A DNA stretch of 64,000 bases from CAZIZT01 sp964544085 (lineage in GTDB: Bacteria > Campylobacterota_A > Desulfurellia > Desulfurellales > Hippeaceae), in contig CAZIZT010000003.1 of NCBI GenBank assembly GCA_964544085.1, positions 124,001-188,000 on the forward strand, written 5' to 3'. Positions 52,149 to 60,006 of this stretch are shown one piece after another. The translations under genes and the position numbers were made by a program. How positions within the stretch are numbered: the stretch's first letter is position 1; each line of letters begins with the position of its first letter. Below the pieces are notes generated by a model. It saw only the letters and a program-made list of their open reading frames with translations. It did not search any database and had not been told where the DNA came from.

Positions 52149-52989
52149 CTTTCTTGTACCTCCATTTGATGATCAGACGTGAGATAATGGTGACAAAGAG
52201 TATAAAAGCGGTTATTAGGAAAGAGCCTGCCCAGGCGAGTCTGTGCCAGTTATCATAGGGTCCCATTGCGTACCGGTAGATGGTTACGGTTAAAGATGCC
52301 ATAGGTTTGGTTATATCGAAGCTCAAAAAATTGTTGTTGAGCGAGGTGAACAGCAGTGGTGCCGTCTCGCCGGCTATTCGTGCAGCGGAGAGTATACCAC
52401 CCGTTAGCAGACCTGTGGCAGCACTTCTGTAGACAATCTGGAAAATCACCTTATAGTAAGGTGCACCAAGCGCAAAAGCTGCCTCCCTCAGGCTCCACGG
52501 TACAAGTTTGAGAATATTCTCTGTGGTTTTGAGCATCACCGGAATCATGATAATGGCCAGTGCTACAGCGCCCGCAATAGCACTGAAGTGGCCTGCAGGT
52601 TTTACAATTACGGCGTACACAAAGGTACCTACGACAATTGAGGGTATGCTTGTCGCAAGATCTGATAGGGCGCTTATCAGTTTTGCTATCTTATGATTTC
52701 TGCCGTACTCGGCGATAAAGGTGCCTCCTAAAAGACCAAGAGGTATACCGATAAAAATAGAAAGACCAACAATTATGAGTTGTCCTACTATTGCGTATCT
52801 TAAGCCACCCCCTGGAATGCCTGGAGGCGTAAAATCCTGTGTGAATAGTGACCAGTTAATTGAATGTATGCCTTTTACAAATAGATCTGCCAGGATGAAG
52901 ACAAGGAAGAATAAACCAGTGGCTGCTGAGAGGATGCATATGAGAATGAAGAACGTGCTAATAAGCTTTCTTTTCCTTGTTCCGTTCAT
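52141..52989 (-). CDS. pstA: Phosphate ABC transporter permease PstA
   Basis: A 282-residue inner-membrane permease with six spans. The PstA features are GLLGGTFIAEYGR, LATSIPSIVVGTFVY and the coupling loop LKLVPWSLREAAFALGAPYYKVI. It pairs with PstC to form the phosphate channel. It overlaps pstC by 4 bases. Confidence 0.96.
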   Translation of the reverse strand: MNGTRKRKLISTFFILICILSAATGLFFLVFILADLFVKGIHSINWSLFTQDFTPPGIPGGGLRYAIVGQLIIVGLSIFIGIPLGLLGGTFIAEYGRNHKIAKLISALSDLATSIPSIVVGTFVYAVIVKPAGHFSAIAGAVALAIIMIPVMLKTTENILKLVPWSLREAAFALGAPYYKVIFQIVYRSAATGLLTGGILSAARIAGETAPLLFTSLNNNFLSFDITKPMASLTVTIYRYAMGPYDNWHRLAWAGSFLITAFILFVTIISRLIIKWRYKKGA

Positions 52990-53918
52990 GTTTTCCTGTC
53001 TTTGATAACAAGATACTTTGCTAAGGAAAGTACAATAAAGCTCGACACAAACAGAATAAGCGCTAAGAGAAACAGTGATGAGAGATAGATTTTTGTATCC
53101 GCTTCGGTAAATTCATTTGCAAGGGTAACCGGTATGGTGGATGATGCGCCAAGTAGGGATAAAACTATCTGATGCTTGTTGCCGAGCACGAAGGCTACAG
53201 CCATTGTTTCTCCTATAGCCCGACCAAGCCCTAAGATCAAACCCCCAAAAAGACCATTTTTGGAGTAGGGTAGGATAATATCTTTAATTACTTCCCACTT
53301 GGTGGCTCCCATTCCGTAGGCGGATTCTATTAAAGTGGCAGGTACCAGTTCAAAACTGTCGCGTGCTACGCTTGTGATAAATGGAATGATCATTATGCTC
53401 AGGATGATTGATGCGGTGAGCAGATCAATGCCTATCGGTGTGCCTCTAAACAGGTATTCGAGCACAGGTAGTCTTCCAAGTGTTTCCTTCAAAAATGGTT
53501 CAACATGGTTTGCCATAATTGGTGCAAGCACGAAGAGACCCCACATTCCGTATATAATACTTGGTATCGATGCGAGCAACTCAATGGCGGCGCCGAAGAT
53601 GCCTTTGAGTCTGGCAGGAGAGATCTGCGTGATGAAGATCGCTATTCCTATGGAAAGGGGAGCAGCAATCAAGAGGGACAATCCAGTGGTGACAACTGTG
53701 CCATAGATGGGAGCGGCGCCGCCAAAGATGCCTTTGACTGGATCCCATGTTGAGCTTACGATAAAATGAAACAAACCGAATTTTTCTATTGCTGGATACG
53801 ATTCCTTAAGAAGAACAACAAACATCGTAATGATGATCAGGGGCACGAAATACGCACACAGAAGTGATACATAGAAGAACAGGTTATTCCTTAACTTAAA
53901 ACCGGTTTTTTCACTCAT
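52986..53918 (-). CDS. pstC: Phosphate ABC transporter permease PstC
   Basis: A 310-residue permease with six spans, including GTVVTTGLSLLIAAPLSIGIAIF, LLASIPSIIYGMWGLFVL and the EAA-type loop LVPATLIESAYGMGATKWEVI, each read in part. It is the first gene of the pstCAB-phoU-phoB-phoR run. Notably, pstS is not upstream of it but lies in the opposite direction beyond a porin gene. The start has a weak RBS (AAAAAGG). The triple Pho-type box at 53955 lies about 37 bases ahead of the start codon. Confidence 0.96.
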   Translation of the reverse strand: MSEKTGFKLRNNLFFYVSLLCAYFVPLIIITMFVVLLKESYPAIEKFGLFHFIVSSTWDPVKGIFGGAAPIYGTVVTTGLSLLIAAPLSIGIAIFITQISPARLKGIFGAAIELLASIPSIIYGMWGLFVLAPIMANHVEPFLKETLGRLPVLEYLFRGTPIGIDLLTASIILSIMIIPFITSVARDSFELVPATLIESAYGMGATKWEVIKDIILPYSKNGLFGGLILGLGRAIGETMAVAFVLGNKHQIVLSLLGASSTIPVTLANEFTEADTKIYLSSLFLLALILFVSSFIVLSLAKYLVIKDRKT

Positions 53919-53937
53919 AGCTGTAACCTTTTTAGAT

Positions 53938-53982
53938 GTATAGCGTTTACGCTGTGTGATAATTTTGTAAAAATTCTGTAAA
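53938..53982 (-). promoter_or_regulatory. Triple Pho box and -10 of the pstC operon
   Basis: On the minus strand the order is TTTACA (53977-53982), N5, TTTACA (53966-53971), N5, ATCACA (53955-53960), that is, three hexamers at exact 11-base period. A -10-like TATACA (53938-53943) follows 11 bases later. No good -35 hexamer is needed if PhoB recruits polymerase, as in known Pho promoters. The whole array lies in the 147-base gap divergent to the porin-like gene. Confidence 0.65.
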
Positions 53983-54065
53983 CTCGATGGTCAGAGGGGA
54001 GTAAATCGATTGTTGCAATGGGATTTTTTTGATAGATTTCCCAAAAAAAATGAGGGGGTGAGAGA

Positions 54066-55613
54066 GTGCATTTCAGATGGAAACGGTTGCTAACTCTGTT
54101 TATGGTTTTGACATTTCTTGGTAATGTCTCAGCATTTGCCGGTACTGTCACCCTTGATGGTTCAACTGTTATCATGCTTCGAGGTTTTGTTAAATACATG
54201 AGTGCATGGAGTGAAAGCTCGGGTCTTGTTATCACACATGGTGGTAGTGCGGCTGGTTCAGAATCGCAGTCGTCTGGTTCTCAGCAGGGTGGTGGCTCTA
54301 CATCTTCGGGTTCAGCCTCAGGATATGGGCAGGGCCATCCTTCATCAAATAACACATCAACGCAAAGCAATCCTGCCGGCAATGGGGCTGCTTCTCCATC
54401 CGGTGCACAGGGCACAAATTCTTCGCAGCAAAACGATCAAAGCTCAGGCAGCAGTTCGAGTGACAAGCTGAATTACACGACAAAGATATGGGCGCGCATC
54501 ATGTTCAGGGTGTTTAATAGAGAAATCGGCACAATGGGTATGATTATGATGGACTCCTGGCCCTTTAACGAGTTTAGACTCAAAAGGGCTCTTATTCGCC
54601 AGTATCTATCAGATGACCTGTATATAACCGTTGGCAAAACAAGATCGTTGATAAACATACGCGCTTTTTCCTTCTCGAATCGTATATTTAAACCTTATCT
54701 TGTCGGTTTTCAGGGGGAAGAATGGACCACTCAGGCTGTGTTGACCTATTTCAAGGATATGGGAAATTCGTCTCTGGTCCTTTCAATGGGTGTGGAGGAT
54801 AGGGATCCATTTATTATTGGTACAAATGGTCACGGGAGGGATACAGTCAACTCCTACGTAACCGATGTGAGAAGGAAATGGCCTGCACCTGTTGGACAGG
54901 TGCGATACAACTTTAGACTTGCACCTGGAAGACCGTCGGTGTTAATGGTTTTTGGCGAATTGATGCCAGCTTACTTTACGGTTGAGAATGTAACCGAAGT
55001 GGTAAATGGTAATAATACCCACGGTGGTCCACATGGTGGTGGGAATAGGGCTTATGGAGGTGGAACCTCTACCTCAGGATCGGCTGGTGCTGGAGGTGGT
55101 CACGGATCGTCTGGCACAACAACAAAAATCACCTATGACGAGTTGGGCCGGCTTGCCTTTATTTACGGTGCGTTGGCAAGGGTGAACCTGAGACGTATCA
55201 CATTTGTTGCTGAGTACCTTCACTCGCGGGGTATGATGAGTTTTGCAGGTGTGGGTGGAAATAGCTTGAGGACATTTTCCTACGTTTACCACGATGGCAA
55301 ACTGATTCAAAGAGAGTCGGACGTGTTGGGAGTTCAGGCGATTGTAACACCAATCAGGCGACTGAGATTGGCAGGAGGATATGTCTATTTTAATGTCTCT
55401 AACTGGAATTATTCCGACGATTACTTCTTGAAAAACGAGGTTAAACGGGTAAAAACGTTTTTCCTGATGGGCACCTTTAATATCTATGGGAATTTCAATC
55501 TTTTTGCTCAGTGGACACACATGAAAACCAGGTATGCCATCGATGAGGGTGAGTTCACGAGCAGAACCGGAAGAGAGTGGACCGTTGGAATCAGGTACAG
55601 GTTCTTCTTTTAG
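54066..55613 (+). CDS. Porin-like outer-membrane beta-barrel protein with Ser/Gly-rich inserts
   Basis: A 515-residue exported protein. The GTG start follows GAGGGGGTGAGAGA. The signal peptide is about 1-25 (ending AFAG). The C-terminus ends in RFFF with alternating hydrophobic strands (WTVGIRYRFFF), typical of outer-membrane barrels. Amphipathic strands run through residues 135-313 and 352-515. Two low-complexity inserts interrupt it: residues 59-134, rich in Ser, Gly, Gln and Asn, and residues about 314-351, rich in Gly, His and Ser. Its position between the divergent pstC operon and pstS suggests a role as a phosphate or phosphonate porin under phosphate limitation. The family was not recognised with certainty. 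Confidence 0.75.
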   Translation: MHFRWKRLLTLFMVLTFLGNVSAFAGTVTLDGSTVIMLRGFVKYMSAWSESSGLVITHGGSAAGSESQSSGSQQGGGSTSSGSASGYGQGHPSSNNTSTQSNPAGNGAASPSGAQGTNSSQQNDQSSGSSSSDKLNYTTKIWARIMFRVFNREIGTMGMIMMDSWPFNEFRLKRALIRQYLSDDLYITVGKTRSLINIRAFSFSNRIFKPYLVGFQGEEWTTQAVLTYFKDMGNSSLVLSMGVEDRDPFIIGTNGHGRDTVNSYVTDVRRKWPAPVGQVRYNFRLAPGRPSVLMVFGELMPAYFTVENVTEVVNGNNTHGGPHGGGNRAYGGGTSTSGSAGAGGGHGSSGTTTKITYDELGRLAFIYGALARVNLRRITFVAEYLHSRGMMSFAGVGGNSLRTFSYVYHDGKLIQRESDVLGVQAIVTPIRRLRLAGGYVYFNVSNWNYSDDYFLKNEVKRVKTFFLMGTFNIYGNFNLFAQWTHMKTRYAIDEGEFTSRTGREWTVGIRYRFFF

Positions 55614-55638
55614 TGTTTGTTGGTGCCGCTTTTGCTTT

Positions 55639-55674
55639 TTTACACTCTTTTAACATCTCCCGAACAGTTAGGAT
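55639..55674 (+). promoter_or_regulatory. Pho box and -10 for pstS
   Basis: TTTACA (55639-55644), N5, TTAACA (55650-55655): two hexamers at 11-base period, matching the boxes upstream of pstC. TAGGAT (55669-55674) could be the -10, giving a transcript start near 55681, about 42 bases ahead of the pstS ATG. Confidence 0.6.
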
Positions 55675-55718
55675 ACAGGATAGCTATAGAGTAAACGCAA
55701 TCAATGTTCGGGAGGTGT
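55653..55718 (+). repeat. 14-bp inverted repeat enclosing the pstS ribosome binding site
   Basis: ACATCTCCCGAACA (55653-55666) and TGTTCGGGAGGTGT (55705-55718) pair over 14 bases with a single T-G mismatch (G-U in RNA), around a 38-base loop. The right arm contains the pstS RBS (GGGAGGTG), so folding would block translation. The left arm overlaps the Pho box and lies upstream of the likely pstS transcript start, so only read-through RNA from the porin gene could fold this way. Confidence 0.7.
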
Positions 55719-55722
55719 ATTT

Positions 55723-56745
55723 ATGCTACGAAAGGGCGGATTGTTCCTGTTGCTTTTGCTGTTTCTTTTTTCTGTTGCGAACAAAGGTTTGTCAGCACAG
55801 ACGATCACCGGTGCAGGTGCGACATTTCCTTACCCTGTTTACTCGGCATGGGCCTATATGTACTACAGGACAAGTGGTGTAAAGGTTAACTATCAGGCGA
55901 TAGGATCGGGAGCAGGCATAAAACAGATTGCCTCAAGGGTGGTGGATTTTGGTGCAAGCGATGCTCCTCTTACCCTTAAAGAGCAGAAAAAGTACCGTCT
56001 TCTACAGTTTCCAGCTTTGATTGGTGGTGTAGTGCCGGTTGTGCATATACAGGGCATTGCAGCAGGCCAGCTCAAATTGACAGGTAGAATACTTGCAGAG
56101 ATCTACATGGGAAAGATAAAAAAGTGGAATGATCCAGAGATTGAGGCGTTAAACAGGAATCTAAAATTGCCGAATGCACCCATAACTGTGGTGCACCGAT
56201 CGGATGGTTCTGGAACAACAGCCATATTTACGAGATACCTTGCATCGGTTTCACCCGTCTGGAGAAGGAGTGTAGGCTATGGAAAAGCTGTAAAATGGCC
56301 TGTTGGTCTTGGTGGTAAAGGGAATCCAGGCGTTGCTAATTACGTTAAACGCATAAACAACTCAATAGGCTATGTGGAGTTTGCATATGCTGTTGAAAAC
56401 AAGTTAGCCTATGTGTCGTTGAGAAATGCAGCAGGTAATTTTGTAAAACCCTCCTTTGATAGTTTTGCCAGGGCTGCAGCATCTGCCAGATGGAGCAGCA
56501 AGAATGGTTACTATCTGTGGCTTGTTAACGAGCCGGGTAAAAAGGCATGGCCTATATCCGGTGCAACCTTCATTCTCCTTGCAAAGGAGAAAAAGTCCGT
56601 TGACGAGAGGGTGGTAAGGTTTTTCAACTGGGCTTTTAAACACGGAGATGCTATAGCAAAAAGGCTCATTTATGTGCCCTTGCCAGAAAGCCTGAAAAAT
56701 AGTATAAGAGACTACTGGAAGAGAAACGGCATTCGCATTCAGTGA
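55723..56745 (+). CDS. pstS: Phosphate ABC transporter substrate-binding protein PstS
   Basis: A 340-residue periplasmic protein with a signal peptide (about 1-26, ending LSAQ). Phosphate-binding motifs are ITGAGATFPYPVYSAW, YQAIGSGAGIKQI, FGASDAPL, and VVHRSDGSGTTAIFTRYL. The length matches E. coli PstS. It captures phosphate for PstCAB, which is encoded on the opposite strand about 2 kb away. The ATG has the strong RBS GGGAGGTG. Confidence 0.97.
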   Translation: MLRKGGLFLLLLLFLFSVANKGLSAQTITGAGATFPYPVYSAWAYMYYRTSGVKVNYQAIGSGAGIKQIASRVVDFGASDAPLTLKEQKKYRLLQFPALIGGVVPVVHIQGIAAGQLKLTGRILAEIYMGKIKKWNDPEIEALNRNLKLPNAPITVVHRSDGSGTTAIFTRYLASVSPVWRRSVGYGKAVKWPVGLGGKGNPGVANYVKRINNSIGYVEFAYAVENKLAYVSLRNAAGNFVKPSFDSFARAAASARWSSKNGYYLWLVNEPGKKAWPISGATFILLAKEKKSVDERVVRFFNWAFKHGDAIAKRLIYVPLPESLKNSIRDYWKRNGIRIQ

Positions 56746-56778
56746 ATCTGCGGGTGCCGTGATAAGCCCTCCTTTAAA

Positions 56779-56806
56779 GAAGTGAGCCTCCAGGGCTCAC
56801 TTTCCT
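56779..56806 (+). terminator. Putative terminator after pstS
   Basis: GTGAGCC (56782-56788) and GGCTCAC (56794-56800) form a perfect stem, extended by A-T pairs on both sides, with loop TCCAG. The following T-run is short (TTT), so efficiency is uncertain. Confidence 0.55.
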
Positions 56807-56830
56807 GGATTAGTTTTTCAGGCTTTTCTC

Positions 56831-56859
56831 TTGACAAAGCAGCAAACATTTAATAAAAC
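56831..56859 (+). promoter_or_regulatory. Sigma70 promoter of the tRNA-Ala gene
   Basis: A perfect TTGACA (56831-56836), 17 bases, then TAAAAC (56854-56859), 30 bases ahead of the mature tRNA. A strong -35 and a moderate -10 suit a stable-RNA promoter. Confidence 0.65.
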
Positions 56860-56888
56860 ACAAGCGGTAAGCGGGATCATAGAGGAGT

Positions 56889-56964
56889 GGGGCTGTAGCT
56901 CAGCTGGGAGAGCGCTTGGCTGGCAGCCAAGAGGTCGGGGGTTCGAGCCCCCTCAGCTCCACCA
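56889..56964 (+). tRNA. tRNA-Ala (anticodon GGC)
   Basis: A complete 76-base cloverleaf. The acceptor stem is GGGGCTG (56889-56895) with CAGCTCC (56954-56960), with one G-U pair. The D arm is GCTC...GAGC, the anticodon stem CTTGG/CCAAG with loop CTGGCAG, and the T arm GGGGG TTCGAGC CCCCT. The anticodon GGC reads GCC and GCU alanine codons. The CCA end is encoded. A DUF1232 gene follows 13 bases later and may be co-transcribed. Confidence 0.97.
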
Positions 56965-56977
56965 GAAGAGGTGATAC

Positions 56978-57379
56978 ATGAAAAAAAGGGTTGAAGATGC
57001 GATAAACGCTACAATGGAGAAGGTTAAATCATCCGATATCGGCGGCATTCTTGATGATGCAAGAGCCAAAATTGAAGAGATATCAAAAAACCCATCCAAG
57101 CATATTGGCGAGATCCTGGCACAGGCGAAACTGCTCTACGATATGTTGAAATGTGCCTTCAATGGCGAGTGTGCTTTTCCCTGGAAAACGGTAGCTGCCA
57201 TAGCTGCTGTACTTATATACTTCGTTGATCCTCTGGATCTTATACCCGATTTTATCCCTGGCATTGGTTACATTGATGATGTTGCTGCTTTCGCCATAGC
57301 CTTCAAGCTGATACGGGATGACCTGAAAGAGTACGCCATAAAGAAAGGCATAGACCTCAAAGAGTACGGACTGCAGTAG
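56978..57379 (+). CDS. DUF1232 (YkvA-like) family protein
   Basis: A 133-residue protein. Its C-terminal half holds the DUF1232 signature: a hydrophobic stretch (VAAIAAVLIYF) followed by DPLDLIPDFIPGIGYIDDVA and IRDDLKEYA, read in part. The N-terminal 60 residues are helical and charged. The family is widespread and of unknown function, probably membrane-associated. The RBS AGAGGTG precedes the ATG. It sits between tRNA-Ala and pyrG. Confidence 0.88.
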   Translation: MKKRVEDAINATMEKVKSSDIGGILDDARAKIEEISKNPSKHIGEILAQAKLLYDMLKCAFNGECAFPWKTVAAIAAVLIYFVDPLDLIPDFIPGIGYIDDVAAFAIAFKLIRDDLKEYAIKKGIDLKEYGLQ

Positions 57380-57426
57380 TGATCCGCCGTTAGAAAACCC
57401 CGTTTAGACAACCGTTTTCCAAACTA

Positions 57427-57454
57427 TTTGCAAAACTCTCCGGGACGAGTATAT
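57427..57454 (+). promoter_or_regulatory. Putative promoter of pyrG
   Basis: TTGCAA (57427-57432), 16 bases, TATATT (57449-57454), 35 bases ahead of the pyrG ATG. A plausible housekeeping promoter. Confidence 0.5.
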
Positions 57455-57489
57455 TTACTGTGACTTTTTGACAGGCAAGGGGTGATTCA

Positions 57490-59133
57490 ATGGCTAAGAA
57501 ATACATTTTTATAACCGGTGGGGTTGTGTCTTCATTGGGCAAGGGTATAACAAGCGCATCTTTGGCTTATCTTTTGATGTCTTATGGTATTAACGTGTCT
57601 GTTGTGAAGATAGATCCTTACCTTAACATCGATCCGGGAACTATGAATCCGTATCAGCACGGTGAAGTGTATGTGCTTGACGATGGAACAGAGACGGATC
57701 TGGATTTGGGTCATTACGAGCGGTTTACTGGTTTGACACTGACCAAAAAAAACAACTTTACCACTGGCCAGGTCTATTTTACCGTTATCAGTAAGGAGCG
57801 ACGCGGTGACTATTTGGGCAAGACCGTTCAGATAATACCGCACATCACCGACGAGATAAAGCGTAGAATAAGGGAAGCGGGCAGGAACAAGGATGTTTTG
57901 ATTGTTGAGATTGGTGGTACGATCGGTGATATTGAGGGTTTGCCGTTTCTTGAGGCAATCAGGCAGCTTGGTAATGAAGCCAAACCAAACAGTCTATACG
58001 TTCATCTCACACTCGTTCCCTACATTAAGACCGCTGGTGAGCTAAAAACCAAACCAACACAGCACAGCGTTAAGGAGCTTCAGTCAATAGGAATCTCACC
58101 GGATATTATTGTCTGCAGAACCGAGCGGAAGCTTTCCAACGAGATTAAAGAGAAAATAGCAATGTTCTGTAATGTGGACAGGGAGGCGGTGATAACGGCG
58201 CTGGATGTGGATACGGTCTATGAGGTTCCTCTACAGTTCAGGCGAGAAAATTTTGACAGACTCGTTATAGACAGGCTCGCCCTTCAGCCTCGCAGGGAGA
58301 GCGACTTAAGCGACTGGCAGGAGATGGTCAAATCTATAAAAAACCCAAAAGATAGCGTCAGGATCGCTTTTGTTGGTAAATACCTTGGTTTGAAAGAGTC
58401 CTACAAGAGTCTGATTGAGTCCTTTGTGCATGCGGGCGCGGATCTCGGACTGAAGGTAGAGCTTGTTTGGGTAGAATCGGAGCGGCTTGAAGGTGAAGAG
58501 TACGAGACACTTCTAAGCGAAGTTGACGGTATCCTTGTGCCAGGTGGTTTTGGTTCAAGGGGTATAGAAGGTAAGATCAATGCTATCAAATATGCCCGTA
58601 CGCACGGTGTGCCTTTTTTGGGTATTTGTTTGGGTATGCAAATGGCAGTGGTTGAGTTTGCAAGAAACGTTGCCTTGTTGAGCAATGCACATTCAGAGGA
58701 GTTTGATCCCGATTCTCCGCATAAGGTTATCCATCTTGCCAGGCGCTGGGTTAGAGGTGATGAGGTAATAACACGCGATGAGTCTTCTGACAAGGGTGGA
58801 ACCATGCGGCTGGGTAGTTATCCAGCGCTACTGAAAAGGGGTACACTTGCTTACAGTATCTATAAACGAAACCGCATAGAAGAGCGTCACAGGCATAGAT
58901 ATGAATTTAACAACGAGTACAGGTTAGAGCTTGAAGAAAAGGGGTTGGTCATTAGCGGTGTAAGTCCTGATAATGAGTTTGTGGAGATTGTAGAGATCAA
59001 GGAACACCCGTTCTTCATCGGTGTTCAGTTTCATCCTGAGTTTAAGTCTAAACCGTTGAAACCGCATCCACTTATCAGAGCCTTTGTAGAGAAGAGTTAT
59101 GAATCAAAAGCAGCTAAGAAAAGCCATAGATAG
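57490..59133 (+). CDS. pyrG: CTP synthase
   Basis: A 547-residue enzyme that aminates UTP to CTP using glutamine. The synthetase domain starts KYIFITGGVVSSLGKGITSASLA, with KIDPYLNIDPGTMNP and EIGGTIGDIEGLPFLEAIRQ. The C-terminal glutaminase has GGFGSRGIEGK and the nucleophile in FLGICLGMQ, then GVQFHPEFKS. The length is normal. It overlaps the following gene by 35 bases. The RBS is AAGGGGTG. Confidence 0.98.
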   Translation: MAKKYIFITGGVVSSLGKGITSASLAYLLMSYGINVSVVKIDPYLNIDPGTMNPYQHGEVYVLDDGTETDLDLGHYERFTGLTLTKKNNFTTGQVYFTVISKERRGDYLGKTVQIIPHITDEIKRRIREAGRNKDVLIVEIGGTIGDIEGLPFLEAIRQLGNEAKPNSLYVHLTLVPYIKTAGELKTKPTQHSVKELQSIGISPDIIVCRTERKLSNEIKEKIAMFCNVDREAVITALDVDTVYEVPLQFRRENFDRLVIDRLALQPRRESDLSDWQEMVKSIKNPKDSVRIAFVGKYLGLKESYKSLIESFVHAGADLGLKVELVWVESERLEGEEYETLLSEVDGILVPGGFGSRGIEGKINAIKYARTHGVPFLGICLGMQMAVVEFARNVALLSNAHSEEFDPDSPHKVIHLARRWVRGDEVITRDESSDKGGTMRLGSYPALLKRGTLAYSIYKRNRIEERHRHRYEFNNEYRLELEEKGLVISGVSPDNEFVEIVEIKEHPFFIGVQFHPEFKSKPLKPHPLIRAFVEKSYESKAAKKSHR

Positions 59134-60001
59134 TGGAAAACTGCAGAAGCTTTACATATTTTGCGGAGACGACTACTACCTTAAGAAGCTATACATAGAT
59201 AGGATAGCGCAAAAGACCCAATACCCTGTCGAGAGGGTGGATATAGAGGAACCGGAGGAGTTGCCTCAACTGGTTGAGAGGGTTTCACTTCCGCCGCTAT
59301 TTTCCAATCGGAATCGCATCGTTTTGGCCAGGCTTCACTTTCCTTTGAAGCAGTTTCAGGTGGAGATCAACGTAAAATCCGGCATTCTTATAGTGGATCC
59401 TGTTGAGTGTGGCAACATCGATGCTGAAGGTGTTGTGAAGTTTGAAAGACCAGTCAAGGACGAGATTGAAAAATTTATTCTGATTAAACTGAGACGCTGT
59501 TCAAAGAGGATTGATGCTGAAGCTTTGGCTGCTATCGTGGAAAGCTATAATGGTAAGAGTGCATCCGTTCTGGATCTATTTCTTGAGAATCTGGTGGCGT
59601 TTTGCGGTGATAGAACTCTCATAAGCTACGACGATGTAGCTGTTTTGCTGAATGAGATGCCGGAATCGAACGCCTTTCGGCTTGTACTTGCCATATTAAA
59701 TCGTTCGAAGGAGACTTTGAAGATAGCGGATGAGGTTCTGGCAAATGTGCATCCTTCGGCAATTGTGACGATGCTGACGAACGAGCTCCAACGTTACGTT
59801 TCCTACACACATGGTGTTCAGATCAACCTGAATCCATCGGCGCGCTACAGGATGGAGCGTTACGCTCTCTCCCTCACACCCCAGAGGGTTAAATCACTTC
59901 TTGCTATTTTGAGAAACATCGATGCTGGACTCAAAGGATACGCATCATCCAGTGCTACCATATTGTTCAAGAGTGCTCTGCTTGTCTGGCTGCAGGAATA
60001 A
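59099..60001 (+). CDS. holA: DNA polymerase III delta subunit-like protein (HolA)
   Basis: A 300-residue protein that looks like HolA, the clamp-loader subunit that opens the beta clamp. LYIFCGDDYYLKKLYIDRI at the start, the helical middle with AEALAAIVESYNGKSASVLDLFLENLVAF (both read in part), VLAILNRSKETLK and the C-terminal helices with IDAGLKGYAS-like ends match the delta family. As in this family, Walker motifs are absent. The start overlaps pyrG by 35 bases. Conservation is low in this family, so the call rests on pattern and length. Confidence 0.8.
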   Translation: MNQKQLRKAIDSGKLQKLYIFCGDDYYLKKLYIDRIAQKTQYPVERVDIEEPEELPQLVERVSLPPLFSNRNRIVLARLHFPLKQFQVEINVKSGILIVDPVECGNIDAEGVVKFERPVKDEIEKFILIKLRRCSKRIDAEALAAIVESYNGKSASVLDLFLENLVAFCGDRTLISYDDVAVLLNEMPESNAFRLVLAILNRSKETLKIADEVLANVHPSAIVTMLTNELQRYVSYTHGVQINLNPSARYRMERYALSLTPQRVKSLLAILRNIDAGLKGYASSSATILFKSALLVWLQE

Positions 60002-60006
60002 AAACG

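Noticed and set aside
54240..54480. The Ser/Gly/Gln-rich stretch of the porin-like gene as a frameshift or assembly artefact
   Set aside because: The frame is continuous, the flanking strands are in the same frame, and the base repeat is imperfect, so it looks like true coding low complexity.
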